A stretch of DNA of 64,000 nucleotides from Sphingomonas sp. 32-62-10 (GCA_002280555.1 NCEE01000023.1:1-64000); one strand, 5' to 3'; counted from the stretch's first letter, positions 35,079-44,550 are shown. Translations and numbers: made by a program. Notes: generated from the letters alone by a model not told the origin.

Positions 35079-36227
35079 TTACCGCCAGCGCAAATTGCCG
35101 CGCCCCAGATCGCTCACCGATTTCGCGCCCATCAGCTTCATGTCGCGGATGATTTCGGCCTGCAGATTGCCCAGCGCGCGTTCCACGCCCGCCTGACCAG
35201 CGGCGGCGAGCGCATAGAGATACAGCCGTCCCCCGGAGCACGCCTTTGCCCCGACGCTTAGAGCCTTCAGCACATGCGATCCACGCGTGATGCCGCCGTC
35301 GCAGATCACGTCGATCCGGTCGCCGACCGCGTCGACAATCTCCGCCAGCTGATCGAACGGTGCGCGACTTCCATCGAGCTGGCGGCCGCCATGGTTCGAT
35401 ACCATGATCGCCGTCGCGCCGATATCGATCGCGCGGCGAGCATCATCCACTGACATGATCCCCTTCAGGCAGAATTCGCCGCCCCAATCGGCGCGGATCG
35501 CCTCGGCGGTTTTCCAGTCCAGCGACTGGTCGAGCATTTTGGTGAAATACTCACCGACCGACATCGATTTGCGCGATCCTTCGTCGAGATAATCCTTCAG
35601 GTTCGATAGCTCGAACGGCTCGCGCAGCAAATAGTCGAGCGTCCAGCGCGGATGCATTGCAAAGCTAAGCGCCGAAGAGGGCGTGAGCCGCGGCGGCGAG
35701 GTGAAGCCCGTCCGCAGGCACCGCTCGCGATTGCCGCCGACGATGGTGTCGACCGTCAGCGCGATGGCATCGAATTTCGCCGCCTTGCACGCCGAGATCA
35801 TCGCCGCGTTCAGCCCCTTGTCCTTGTGAACATAGAGTTGGAAAAGCTTGGGAGAGGCGATCGTCCGGCCGATCTCCTCGATGCTGACGGTGGCGAGCGA
35901 GGAAATCCCGAACCAGGTGTCGAACTTCTCCGCCGCTGCCGCCACTGCGCGCTCGCCGCGCCAGTGGAACAGCCGCTGCAGCGCGGTGGGGGAAAGGAAC
36001 AGCGGCATGGCGATGCGCTTGCCCATCACCGTCACGCTGGTGTCGATCTCCTGCACGCCCGCCAGAACGTTAGGCACCAGGTCGCACGTTTCATAAGCGG
36101 CAGTATTGCGCCGCCGCGTGACTTCGTCGTCTGCTGCACCGTCGATATAGTGAAATACCGGCCCCGGCAGCCGCGCTTTGGCGAGCCGACGGAAATCATC
36201 CACATTATGGCATTGGTCGAGCCGCAT
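35079..36227 (-). CDS. lldD: FMN-dependent alpha-hydroxy-acid dehydrogenase (L-lactate dehydrogenase type)
   Basis: 382 residues. FMN barrel of the LldD/glycolate oxidase family: FHYIDGAADDEVTRRRNTAAYE at the N-terminus, ISSLATVSIEEI, QLYVHKDKGL, ALTVDTIVGGNRERCLRTGF, and the catalytic base segment IMVSNHGGRQLDGSRAP followed by DGGITRGSHVLKAL, which binds the FMN phosphate. It oxidises a 2-hydroxy acid to the 2-oxo acid. L-lactate is the usual substrate, but mandelate or glycolate cannot be excluded. It faces away from sdhB. Confidence 0.9.
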   Translation of the reverse strand: MRLDQCHNVDDFRRLAKARLPGPVFHYIDGAADDEVTRRRNTAAYETCDLVPNVLAGVQEIDTSVTVMGKRIAMPLFLSPTALQRLFHWRGERAVAAAAEKFDTWFGISSLATVSIEEIGRTIASPKLFQLYVHKDKGLNAAMISACKAAKFDAIALTVDTIVGGNRERCLRTGFTSPPRLTPSSALSFAMHPRWTLDYLLREPFELSNLKDYLDEGSRKSMSVGEYFTKMLDQSLDWKTAEAIRADWGGEFCLKGIMSVDDARRAIDIGATAIMVSNHGGRQLDGSRAPFDQLAEIVDAVGDRIDVICDGGITRGSHVLKALSVGAKACSGGRLYLYALAAAGQAGVERALGNLQAEIIRDMKLMGAKSVSDLGRGNLRWR

Positions 36228-36360
36228 CGCGTCGCGCTACCCGGCACTATTGCCGTACGCAAGGCGCGCACAAACATTTGCGGGGCCGCGCCCGGTCATG
36301 TATCGACCCTTGTATCGGGGCAGTTTAAGCCCCCGCGCACCTGATAGGACGAGTTGAGCG

Positions 36361-37161
36361 ATGGCCGAATTTTTCCTGCCGAAGAACAGCAAGATCAAGC
36401 CCCAGGGCAAGGTGCACAAGGCGCCCAAATCGGCTGACGGCAGCGAGGTGACGCGGATCAAGAAGTTCAAAGTCTATCGTTATGATCCCGATAGCGGCCA
36501 GAATCCGCATTTCGATACGTTCGAGATCAATCTCGACGAGTGCGGCCCGATGGTGCTCGATGCGCTGATCAAGATGAAGGCCGAGCAGGATTCGTCGCTC
36601 ACTTTCCGCCGCTCGTGCCGCGAGGGGATTTGCGGCTCCTGCTCGATGAACATCGACGGCACCAACACGCTCGCCTGCACCAAGGCGATCGAGGATGTGA
36701 AGGGCGATGTGCAGATCACGCCGCTGCCCGCGATGAGCGTGATCAAGGATCTCGTCCCCGATTTCACGCATTTCTATGCGCAATATGCCTCGATCAAGCC
36801 GTGGCTGCAGACCGTCACGCCGCCGCCCTCGGGCAAGGAGCGCCTCCAGTCGCCGGCGGACCGCGCCAAGCTTGACGGGCTGTACGAATGCATCCTGTGC
36901 GCATGCTGCTCGACGAGCTGCCCCAGCTATTGGTGGAATGCCGACAAGTTTCTCGGCCCCGCCATTCTGCTCCAGGCCTATCGCTGGCTGGCCGACAGCC
37001 GCGACGAGATGACGGGCGAGCGGCTCGATGAGCTGCAGGATCCGTTCCGGCTCTATCGCTGCCACACGATCATGAACTGCGCGAATGTGTGCCCCAAGGG
37101 CCTCAACCCCGCCAAGGCGATCGCAGAGATCAAGAAGATGGAAGTCGAACGGGTGGTTTAA
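36361..37161 (+). CDS. sdhB: Succinate dehydrogenase iron-sulfur subunit
   Basis: 266 residues. The N-terminal ferredoxin domain binds [2Fe-2S] through CREGICGSCSMNIDGTNTLAC. The C-terminal domain binds [4Fe-4S] and [3Fe-4S] through CILCACCSTSCPSYWWN and CHTIMNCANVCPKGLNP. It transfers electrons from SdhA to quinone. It is separated from sdhCDA by a peptidase gene and two minus-strand genes, so it needs its own promoter in the 133-bp gap upstream. Confidence 0.97.
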   Translation: MAEFFLPKNSKIKPQGKVHKAPKSADGSEVTRIKKFKVYRYDPDSGQNPHFDTFEINLDECGPMVLDALIKMKAEQDSSLTFRRSCREGICGSCSMNIDGTNTLACTKAIEDVKGDVQITPLPAMSVIKDLVPDFTHFYAQYASIKPWLQTVTPPPSGKERLQSPADRAKLDGLYECILCACCSTSCPSYWWNADKFLGPAILLQAYRWLADSRDEMTGERLDELQDPFRLYRCHTIMNCANVCPKGLNPAKAIAEIKKMEVERVV

Positions 37162-37174
37162 CCTCGCACCCAAC

Positions 37175-37280
37175 GAACCGTTTGTCCCGAGCGAAGGCCC
37201 TGTCGAGCATGGTCGAGATATCGGGGGGACGTGCCACGGGCGCTGCGCAGGGTGTCTCGACTTCGCTCGACACGAACGGT
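37175..37280. repeat. Palindromic repeat, family B
   Basis: Imperfect inverted repeat between sdhB and the thioesterase gene. The left arm region is GAACCGTTTGTCCCGAGCGA and the right arm GGTGTCTCGACTTCGCTCGA followed by CACGAACGG, with the shared centre GGGCGCTGCGCAG. It ends about 9 bases before the proposed GTG start of the thioesterase, so it occupies that gene's leader. Confidence 0.85.
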
Positions 37281-37288
37281 TTTTTGTT

Positions 37289-37759
37289 GTGATCAACCAG
37301 CCACCCCCCTTCCTCTACACCGAATCGCCCGATCACCCCGGCTGGATGACCTGGGCACTGGCTGATCCCACCCGGTTCAACAGCCTGTTCGGGCCGTTTC
37401 TGCTGAAGGTGGAGGGGCAAATCGCCCGCGTGCGGATGACGCCGGGGCACCAGCATTCCAACCTCAGCAATGCGGTGCATGGCGGCGCCTTGCTCGGCTT
37501 TGTCGATATGGCGCTGTTCGCGGCATCGCGCGGGTTCGGCCTGATCGAAGCGGGCACCGCGGTGACGCTCGATCTGTCGACTCAGTTTATGGGGCGCGGC
37601 GTTGTTGGCCAGCCGATCGAGGCGCAGGTGGAATTGCTGCGCGAAACCGGGCGGTTGCTGTTCCTGCGCGGGCTGGTGGTGCAGGGGGAAGGTGACACAG
37701 CGGAAAAGATCCTCGCCTTTTCGGGTACGATCCGCAAACCGACGAAGCGACAAGCCTGA
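37289..37759 (+). CDS. PaaI-family hotdog thioesterase
   Basis: 156 residues from GTG 37289; ATG 37346 is an alternative start. A single hotdog domain: VRMTPGHQHSNLSNAVHGGALLGFVDMALFAA with the acyl-CoA-binding HGG turn, then GTAVTLDLSTQFMGRGVVGQPIEAQVELLRETGRLLFLRGLVVQ. Family members hydrolyse acyl-CoA or aryl-CoA thioesters; the substrate is not readable. No convincing ribosome site precedes the start, because a palindromic repeat occupies the leader. Confidence 0.85.
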   Translation: MINQPPPFLYTESPDHPGWMTWALADPTRFNSLFGPFLLKVEGQIARVRMTPGHQHSNLSNAVHGGALLGFVDMALFAASRGFGLIEAGTAVTLDLSTQFMGRGVVGQPIEAQVELLRETGRLLFLRGLVVQGEGDTAEKILAFSGTIRKPTKRQA

Positions 37760-37890
37760 CGTCGTTTTCTTCCGGCGCGTTCATGCCTGCCATGATCTCA
37801 CCCCAAACTTGTTTCAGGGCCAGCTATGCCGCAATGGCGAGCCGTCTTGGCCGTGCTGCGGACGCTGGACCATGTTCAGCATGACAAGGG

Positions 37891-39018
37891 ATGGGGACTG
37901 GTGACGTGACCTTCGTGCTCGATCGGTATAACCAGTTGCTCAAGGCGCGGGAGTTGCGACCCGATCGCGAGCAGCAGGCGGCCGTATTGACGCTCGCGGC
38001 GCTCGCGACGGATCTGGAGGCGACGCCGAAGCGTGGCTCCGTCTTGTGGCGTGCACTCGGTCGCCCGCCGGAGCCACCGCGCGGGGTGTATTTGTGGGGT
38101 GGCGTCGGGCGCGGCAAATCGATGCTGATGGACTTGTTTTACAGCTGCGTCGATGTGCGCCGCAAACGCCGCGTCCATTTCCACGAGTTCATGCTCGAAG
38201 TACATCAGCGCATCGCCGAGGAACGAAAGAAGGAGGCGGGTGACCCGATCGTCCCCGTCGCCACCGCGATGGTCGGCGAGGCGCGGCTGATCGCGTTTGA
38301 CGAGATGGTCGTCAACAACATGGCCGATGCCGCCATCCTCTCTCGTCTGTTCACCGCGATGTGGGCGCGCGGGCTGACGGTGGTCGCGACCAGCAACCGG
38401 GCCCCGACCGAACTCTACAAGGACGGGCTGAACCGCGAACTTTTTCTGCCCTTCATCGCGCTGATTCAGGAAAAGACGCAGGTCGTCAGCCTGAATGGCC
38501 CGATCGATTACCGCCGCGATCGCCTCGGCCAAATGGACATGTGGCTGGTGCCCAATGGTCCGGCCGCAACCAAGGCGCTGTCATCGGCATTCTTTCGGCT
38601 AACCGATTATCCGCCCGAAGACCGCGCACATGTGCCGACCGAGGATATTCCGGTACAAGGCGGCCGCACGTTGCATGTGCCGAAAAGCCTGAAGGGGGTC
38701 GCTGTATTCTCGTTCAAGCGGCTGTGCGGCGAGCCGCGTGGGGCGGCCGATTATCTGGCGATCGCGCGGCGTTTCCATACCGTCTTCATCGTCGGTATTC
38801 CGCAGCTGGGGCCCGAAAACCGCAACGAGGCCGCGCGCTTCGTGACGCTGATCGACGCGCTGTATGAGAACAGCGTCAAGCTGATCGCGGCGGCAGATGC
38901 ATCTCCCGGCGCACTCTATGTGACGGGCGATGGCGCGTTCGAATTCGAACGAACGGTGTCGCGCCTGGAAGAAATGCAGTCCGATCTTTACCTTGCGCGG
39001 GGGCATGGCGCACATTGA
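37891..39018 (+). CDS. zapE: Cell division protein ZapE (AFG1-type ATPase)
   Basis: 375 residues. Walker A is GGVGRGKSMLMDLFY near residue 70; HFHEFMLEVHQRI follows and Walker B is RLIAFDEMVVNNMADAAIL. The sensor region is VATSNRAPTELYKDGLNRELFLPFI, and the C-terminal part has LCGEPRGAADYLAIARRFHTVFI. ZapE binds FtsZ in E. coli, and the mitochondrial homologue AFG1 handles respiratory-complex subunits. A position between sdhB and mdh is a recurrent alphaproteobacterial arrangement as I recall it. Confidence 0.92.
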   Translation: MGTGDVTFVLDRYNQLLKARELRPDREQQAAVLTLAALATDLEATPKRGSVLWRALGRPPEPPRGVYLWGGVGRGKSMLMDLFYSCVDVRRKRRVHFHEFMLEVHQRIAEERKKEAGDPIVPVATAMVGEARLIAFDEMVVNNMADAAILSRLFTAMWARGLTVVATSNRAPTELYKDGLNRELFLPFIALIQEKTQVVSLNGPIDYRRDRLGQMDMWLVPNGPAATKALSSAFFRLTDYPPEDRAHVPTEDIPVQGGRTLHVPKSLKGVAVFSFKRLCGEPRGAADYLAIARRFHTVFIVGIPQLGPENRNEAARFVTLIDALYENSVKLIAAADASPGALYVTGDGAFEFERTVSRLEEMQSDLYLARGHGAH

Positions 39019-39163
39019 CGGGACGATTTCTCGCAATTGAGAAGCGCTATCATTAGGGGTCATATTTAGGGCATTTGCCCGGTTGCAGCGCCCTGCCAAA
39101 GCGCCTAAGCCGCGAACGCTTTGCGGGACCTTTCTGCACCCGCCCCGTCGCCGGAGGATGAAG

Positions 39164-40126
39164 ATGGCTCGCAAGAAAATCGCGCTGATCGGTGCTGGTA
39201 ACATTGGCGGCACGCTCGCCCATCTCGCCGCCTTGAAGGGCCTTGGCGATATCGTGTTGTTCGACGTTGTAGAGGGTGTGCCGCAGGGCAAGGCACTCGA
39301 TCTGTCGCAGTGCGGCCCCGTAGAGGGTTTCGACGCGACGATCACGGGATCGAACAATTACGCCGATATCGCGGGCGCAGACGTCATCATTGTCACCGCT
39401 GGTGTCGCCCGTAAGCCCGGTATGAGCCGCGACGATCTGCTCGGCATCAACCTGAAGGTGATGAAGGCCGTGGGTCAGGGCATTGCCGCCAACGCGCCCG
39501 ACGCGTTCGTCATCTGCATCACCAACCCACTCGACGCGATGGTTTGGGCGCTGCGCGAATTCTCGGGCCTGCCGCACAACAAGGTCGTCGGCATGGCCGG
39601 CGTGCTCGATAGCGCGCGGTTCAGCCATTTCCTGGCGGATGAATTCAAGGTCTCGGTCAAGGACGTCACCAGCTTCGTGCTTGGCGGGCACGGCGACACG
39701 ATGGTGCCGGTGATCCAGTATTCGACCGTATCGGGCATCCCGGTTCCCGATCTCATCAAGATGGGCAAGTCGACCAAGGAGCGCATCGACGCGATCGTCG
39801 CACGCACCCGCAGCGGCGGCGGCGAGATTGTCGCGCTGCTCAAGACCGGCTCGGCTTATTACGCGCCTGCCACCAGCGGCATCGCGATGGCAGAGGCCTA
39901 TCTCTACGACCAGAAGCGCGTCCTCCCCGCCGCGGCGCATCTGACCGGCCAGTACGGCATCGACAATCTCTATGTCGGCGTGCCCGTGGTGATTGGTGCT
40001 GGCGGTGTCGAGCAGATCGTCGAAATCGCGCTGGATGATGAGGCGAAGGCGAATCTGACGGTCTCGGTCGATGCGGTGAAGGAACTGCTGGTGGCGTGCA
40101 AGGCGATCGACGGGTCGCTGAACTGA
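39164..40126 (+). CDS. mdh: Malate dehydrogenase
   Basis: 320 residues. ATG 39164 is preferred over 39158 because GGAGG lies 7 bases upstream of it. NAD-binding GAGNIGGTLAHLAALKGLGDIVLFDVVEG at the N-terminus, then GVARKPGMSRDDLLGIN (substrate loop Arg), ITNPLDAMVWALREFSG and the catalytic His in LGGHGDTMVP. This is the LDH-like type typical of alphaproteobacteria. It reversibly oxidises malate to oxaloacetate and leads the mdh-DUF29-sucD-sucA-sucB cluster. Confidence 0.97.
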   Translation: MARKKIALIGAGNIGGTLAHLAALKGLGDIVLFDVVEGVPQGKALDLSQCGPVEGFDATITGSNNYADIAGADVIIVTAGVARKPGMSRDDLLGINLKVMKAVGQGIAANAPDAFVICITNPLDAMVWALREFSGLPHNKVVGMAGVLDSARFSHFLADEFKVSVKDVTSFVLGGHGDTMVPVIQYSTVSGIPVPDLIKMGKSTKERIDAIVARTRSGGGEIVALLKTGSAYYAPATSGIAMAEAYLYDQKRVLPAAAHLTGQYGIDNLYVGVPVVIGAGGVEQIVEIALDDEAKANLTVSVDAVKELLVACKAIDGSLN

Positions 40127-40162
40127 CTACGAACGCAGAGCTGATCATGATATTGAGATTGC

Positions 40163-40651
40163 ATGGCTGAACATGATCCACTTTCCTCGGCGCGGCGGAA
40201 CTACCCGGCGTATGAAGAGGATTTTGCGGCATGGCTCGAAGCGCAGGCAACGTTGCTCCGTGAACATCGGTTTGACGAACTTGACATCGCAAATTTGGTT
40301 GATGAGGTCGAAAGCGTGGGCAGAAGCGAATTCCGCGCATTCACCAGCGCCATCGAACTCATCGTCTTTCTCATGCTCAAATGGGATTATCAGCCCGACC
40401 TGCGCGGGCAAAGCTGGCGCAAGACAATCCGCAGTAAACGCCGCGCAGTTACCAAGCTGCTGGCCGACAATCCTAGTTTTAAGGCGAGGCGCGACGAAGC
40501 TATAGAGTTGGCCTATCTCGGAATGCCTGAGGATGTGGAAGAGGAAACAGGCGTCCCTGCGCACCATTTGCCTGAAACATGCCCATACAGCTGGGACGAC
40601 ATCATGACCCGGCTGCACGACCTCGATCCCGACCGGCCCTGGCCGAATTGA
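40163..40651 (+). CDS. DUF29 family protein
   Basis: 162 residues. DUF29 pattern: YEEDFAAWLEAQATLLREHRFDELDIANLVDEVESVGRSEFRAF, then IELIVFLMLKWDYQPDLRGQSWRKTI, ending YSWDDIM. The function is unknown; family members are frequent in cyanobacteria and proteobacteria and often linked to mobile regions. Here it sits between mdh and sucD, where many relatives have sucC. The more AT-rich stretches and lack of tight overlap suggest insertion into the operon. Confidence 0.85.
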   Translation: MAEHDPLSSARRNYPAYEEDFAAWLEAQATLLREHRFDELDIANLVDEVESVGRSEFRAFTSAIELIVFLMLKWDYQPDLRGQSWRKTIRSKRRAVTKLLADNPSFKARRDEAIELAYLGMPEDVEEETGVPAHHLPETCPYSWDDIMTRLHDLDPDRPWPN

Positions 40652-40679
40652 CCCTTTCAAAACGGAGCGTATCCGCCCC

Positions 40680-41564
40680 ATGAGCATCCTCGTCGACAAG
40701 AACACCAAGGTCATCACGCAAGGAATGACCGGCGAAACCGGCAGTTTCCATACCAAGGCGGCGCTGGAATATGGCACGCAGATGGTTGCCGGCGTTACGC
40801 CGGGCAAAGGCGGCACCACGCATCTTGATCTGCCGGTGTATGATACCGTGCATGAGGCGGTCGCGAAGACAGGCGCGACCGCATCGGTCGTTTATGTGCC
40901 GCCAGCGTTCGCTGCGGATTCGATCCTTGAGGCGATCGATGCGCAAGTGCCGCTGATTGTCTGCATTACCGAGGGCATTCCGGTGCTCGACATGGTCAAG
41001 GTCAAGCGCTCGCTGTCGGGCAGCAAATCACGGCTGATCGGTCCCAATTGCCCCGGTGTGCTCACCCCCGGCGAGTGCAAGATCGGCATCATGCCCGGTA
41101 GCATCTTCAAAAAGGGCTCGGTCGGCGTCGTCTCGCGCTCGGGCACGCTGACCTATGAAGCCGTGTTCCAGACCAGCAACGCCGGGCTCGGCCAGTCGAC
41201 CGCAGTCGGCATCGGCGGCGATCCGGTCAACGGCACCAACTTCATCGACATGCTCGAACTGTTCCTCGCCGATGACGAGACCAAGTCGATCATCATGATT
41301 GGCGAAATCGGCGGATCGGCCGAAGAAGAAGCCGCACAATTCCTGATCGACGAAGCCAAGCGCGGCCGGAAAAAGCCGATGACGGGCTTCATCGCGGGGA
41401 TCACGGCACCGCCGGGTCGGCGCATGGGCCATGCTGGCGCGATCGTTTCGGGCGGCCAGGGCGGCGCCGAAGGCAAGATCGCGATGATGCAATCGGCGGG
41501 CATCCGCATGGCGGATTCGCCCAGCGAACTGGGCACAACGTTGCTTGCGGTGCTGAACGGGTAA
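40680..41564 (+). CDS. sucD: Succinyl-CoA synthetase alpha subunit
   Basis: 294 residues, complete. The CoA-binding domain starts MSILVDKNTKVITQGMTGETGSFHTKAAL. Later motifs are VYVPPAFAADSILEAID, LIGPNCPGVLTPGECKIGIMPG, VSRSGTLTYEA and the phospho-His segment GRRMGHAGAIVSGGQGGAEGK (His near residue 250). It makes ATP or GTP from succinyl-CoA together with SucC, whose gene is not in this window. The spacer to sucA contains half of a palindromic repeat. Confidence 0.96.
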   Translation: MSILVDKNTKVITQGMTGETGSFHTKAALEYGTQMVAGVTPGKGGTTHLDLPVYDTVHEAVAKTGATASVVYVPPAFAADSILEAIDAQVPLIVCITEGIPVLDMVKVKRSLSGSKSRLIGPNCPGVLTPGECKIGIMPGSIFKKGSVGVVSRSGTLTYEAVFQTSNAGLGQSTAVGIGGDPVNGTNFIDMLELFLADDETKSIIMIGEIGGSAEEEAAQFLIDEAKRGRKKPMTGFIAGITAPPGRRMGHAGAIVSGGQGGAEGKIAMMQSAGIRMADSPSELGTTLLAVLNG

Positions 41565-41571
41565 AGTGATT

Positions 41572-41600
41572 TGTGCTCGCGCGAAGGCGGGGGCCCAACA
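41572..41600. repeat. Half palindromic repeat in the sucD-sucA spacer
   Basis: TTGTGCTCGCGCGAAGGCGG followed by GGGCCCA resembles one arm of the repeat at 44551-44607 and of family A. No matching second arm is present, so it looks like a truncated or decayed copy. It ends 13 bases before the sucA start. Confidence 0.7.
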
Positions 41601-41612
41601 AGGACGTTGGCA

Positions 41613-44543
41613 ATGGGCTATGAAGGCCAGGATTTCGAAGCGCTCGCAGGCTCGGTGAGCCCCGCTTTCATCGAAACGCTTTATGCGCGGTACAAAGAAT
41701 CGCCCGATGATGTCGAACCGGGCTGGCGCGGATTTTTCGAGGGGCTGGAGGGCAGCGAACAGGGCCCGAGCTGGCAGCAGGCGAACTGGCCCGCGACGAC
41801 GACCGACGATCTGACGGCCGCGCTCGACCCGAGCCAGATGGAGCCTGTAGCGAAGCCAGCCAAGGCTGCCGCGCCCAAGCCCGCAGTCGCCGCCGCGCCG
41901 TCGACCGCCGATGTCACCTCCGCCGCTGCTGACTCGATCCGCGCAATGATGCTGATCCGCACCTACCGGGTGCGCGGGCATCTCGCCGCCAAGCTCGATC
42001 CGCTGGGCATCGCCAAGCAGGAACTGCCCGCCGATCTGACGCCCGAATATCACGGCTTTTCGGGCGCCGATCTCGACAAGCCGGTCTATCTCGGCGGCGC
42101 GCTTGGCATGCAATGGGGCACCGTGCGCGAAATCGTGGCGGTGCTGCAGAAGAATTACTGCGGCCCGGTCGGCCTCGAATATATGCACATCTCGGATGTG
42201 GAGGAGCGCCGCTTCCTCCAAGACCGAATGGAGGGCCAGGACAAGGCCATCGAATTCTCGCCGATGGGCAAGAAGGCGATCATGAAAAAAGTGATCGAGG
42301 CCGAACAGTGGGAGAAATTCCTCGGCCGCAAATATGTCGGCACCAAGCGGTTCGGGCTCGATGGCGGCGAAAGCATGATCCCCGCGCTTGAAAGCGTGAT
42401 TAAGTATGGCGGCCAGTTCGGCGTGCGCGAGATTGTGTACGGCATGGCCCATCGCGGCCGGCTGAACGTGCTCGCCAACGTGATGGCCAAGGCTTACCGA
42501 GTCATCTTCCACGAATTCGGTGGCGGCTCGGACAATCCCGATGACGTCGCGGGTTCGGGCGATGTGAAATATCACCTCGGCACCAGCACCGATCGCGAGT
42601 TTGACGGCATCAACGTCCATATGTCGCTGGTGGCCAATCCCTCGCACCTCGAGGCTGCCGATCCGGTCGTGCTCGGCAAGGTCCGCGCCATTCAGACGAT
42701 CGCGGGCGATCTGACCGATCATACCGGCTCGCTGCCCGTGCTGATCCACGGCGACGCCGCGTTTGCGGGGCAGGGGATCGTGTGGGAGTGCCTCGGCTTC
42801 TCGGGCATCCGGGGCTACAATACCGGCGGTTGCCTGCATTTCGTGATCAACAACCAGATCGGTTTCACCACCAGCCCGCAATATGCGCGTTCATCGCCCT
42901 ATCCAAGCGATGTCGCCAAGGGCGTCCAGGCGCCGATCTTCCACGTCAATGGCGACGATCCCGAAGCGGTGACCTTCGCCTGCAAGATGGCGATCGAATT
43001 CCGCCAGAAGTTCAAGCGCGATATCGTGATCGACATGTGGTGCTATCGCCGCTTCGGCCATAACGAAGGCGACGAGCCGAGCTTCACCCAGCCGCTGATG
43101 TATGATCGCATCCGCCAGCACCCGCATGTCAGCGAAGTTTACGGCAAGAAGCTGATGGCTGAAGGCGTGATTGATCAGGCGTGGATCGACGATACCGTCA
43201 ACCAGTTCGTTGCCTTGCTCGAAAATGAGTTTGAGGCAGGCGCGAATTACAAGCCGAACAAGGCCGACTGGTTCGCGGGCCGCTGGTCCGGCCTGCACGC
43301 CCCTGCCGATCCCGAAAGCGCGCGCCGCAACATCGTGACCGGGCTTGAGCCGAAGCTGTTCGACAGCATCGGCCGCACCCTGACGACGGTGCCAGATTCC
43401 GTGAAGATCCACAAAACGCTCGCCCGCGTCATCGATGCCAAGCGCGAGATGTTCAAATCGGGTGAGAATTTCGATTGGGCGACAGGCGAGGCGCTCGCCT
43501 TCGGCTCGCTGCTTTCGGAAGGGTACGGCGTCCGCCTGTCTGGCCAGGATTCGGGGCGCGGCACCTTCAGCCAGCGCCACGCAGTGTGGGTCGATCAGAC
43601 CGATGAGCATAAATACGTGCCGCTCTGGACGATCGAGCATGGCAGCTTCGAAGTGCTCGACAGCCCGCTCAGCGAGTATGGCGTGCTCGGTTTCGAATAT
43701 GGCTACGCACTCGCCGATCCCAAGACACTGGTGATCTGGGAAGCGCAGTTCGGCGATTTCATGAACGGCGCGCAGATCATGATCGATCAGTTCATCGCTG
43801 CGGGCGAGGCCAAGTGGCTGCGCGCCAATGGCCTCGTGATGCTGTTGCCGCATGGCTATGAAGGGCAGGGGCCAGAGCACAGCTCGGCGCGGCCCGAGCG
43901 CTTCCTGCAGCTGTGCGCGCAGGATAACATGCAGGTGGCGAACTGCACCACGCCCGCCAATTACTTCCACCTGCTGCGGCGGCAGATGCACCGTAACTTC
44001 CGTAAACCCCTGGTCGTCTTCACCCCCAAATCGCTGCTGCGGCACAAGCTCGCGGTATCGAAGGCGGCGGATTTCCAGGGCGAGAGCCATTTCATGCGGA
44101 TCCTGTCCGATCCCTGGGCACCGAAGGACGAAGATGTGAAGCGGCTTGTGCTATGCACCGGCAAGGTCGCCTATGATCTGATGGAGGCACGCAACGCGGC
44201 AGGCGATACCAATACGGCGATCGTCCGGCTCGAGCAGCTTTATCCCTTCCCGGGCGAACCGCTGACAATCCGGCTGAAGCGCATGACCAATCTCGAAACC
44301 GTGGTCTGGGCGCAGGAAGAGCCGAAGAACAACGGCGCGTGGAGCTTCGTCGAACCGTTTATCGAGGAAAGCCTTGCCAATGCCGGCGGCAAGGTCGCGC
44401 GCCCGCGCTATGCCGGGCGCACGGCAGCGGCATCGCCCGCGACTGGCCTGATGAAGCGCCACCAGACCGAACAGGCAGCGCTGATCGCCGATGCGCTGGG
44501 CCATAATGTCCGTGGGGAAATAAGGCGCACCCGCAAATCGTGA
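41613..44543 (+). CDS. sucA: 2-Oxoglutarate dehydrogenase E1 component
   Basis: 976 residues from ATG 41613, preceded by AAGGACG. The E1o N-terminal motif SPAFIETLYARYKESPDDVEPGWRGFFEGLE is present, followed by an Ala/Pro-rich linker and MMLIRTYRVRGHLAAKLDPLG. Thiamine-diphosphate and active-site segments include GMAHRGRLNVLANV, LIHGDAAFAGQGIV and GYNTGGCLHFVINNQIGFTT. The C-terminal transketolase-like part has GQDSGRGTFSQRHAV, HGYEGQGPEHSSARPERFLQL and QEEPKNNGAW. It decarboxylates 2-oxoglutarate and reductively succinylates the SucB lipoyl group. Confidence 0.97.
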   Translation: MGYEGQDFEALAGSVSPAFIETLYARYKESPDDVEPGWRGFFEGLEGSEQGPSWQQANWPATTTDDLTAALDPSQMEPVAKPAKAAAPKPAVAAAPSTADVTSAAADSIRAMMLIRTYRVRGHLAAKLDPLGIAKQELPADLTPEYHGFSGADLDKPVYLGGALGMQWGTVREIVAVLQKNYCGPVGLEYMHISDVEERRFLQDRMEGQDKAIEFSPMGKKAIMKKVIEAEQWEKFLGRKYVGTKRFGLDGGESMIPALESVIKYGGQFGVREIVYGMAHRGRLNVLANVMAKAYRVIFHEFGGGSDNPDDVAGSGDVKYHLGTSTDREFDGINVHMSLVANPSHLEAADPVVLGKVRAIQTIAGDLTDHTGSLPVLIHGDAAFAGQGIVWECLGFSGIRGYNTGGCLHFVINNQIGFTTSPQYARSSPYPSDVAKGVQAPIFHVNGDDPEAVTFACKMAIEFRQKFKRDIVIDMWCYRRFGHNEGDEPSFTQPLMYDRIRQHPHVSEVYGKKLMAEGVIDQAWIDDTVNQFVALLENEFEAGANYKPNKADWFAGRWSGLHAPADPESARRNIVTGLEPKLFDSIGRTLTTVPDSVKIHKTLARVIDAKREMFKSGENFDWATGEALAFGSLLSEGYGVRLSGQDSGRGTFSQRHAVWVDQTDEHKYVPLWTIEHGSFEVLDSPLSEYGVLGFEYGYALADPKTLVIWEAQFGDFMNGAQIMIDQFIAAGEAKWLRANGLVMLLPHGYEGQGPEHSSARPERFLQLCAQDNMQVANCTTPANYFHLLRRQMHRNFRKPLVVFTPKSLLRHKLAVSKAADFQGESHFMRILSDPWAPKDEDVKRLVLCTGKVAYDLMEARNAAGDTNTAIVRLEQLYPFPGEPLTIRLKRMTNLETVVWAQEEPKNNGAWSFVEPFIEESLANAGGKVARPRYAGRTAAASPATGLMKRHQTEQAALIADALGHNVRGEIRRTRKS

Positions 44544-44550
44544 CCAACCC

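Noticed and set aside
41028..42881. 617-codon minus-strand frame spanning sucD and sucA
   Set aside because: It crosses two real genes on the other strand and shows no domain.
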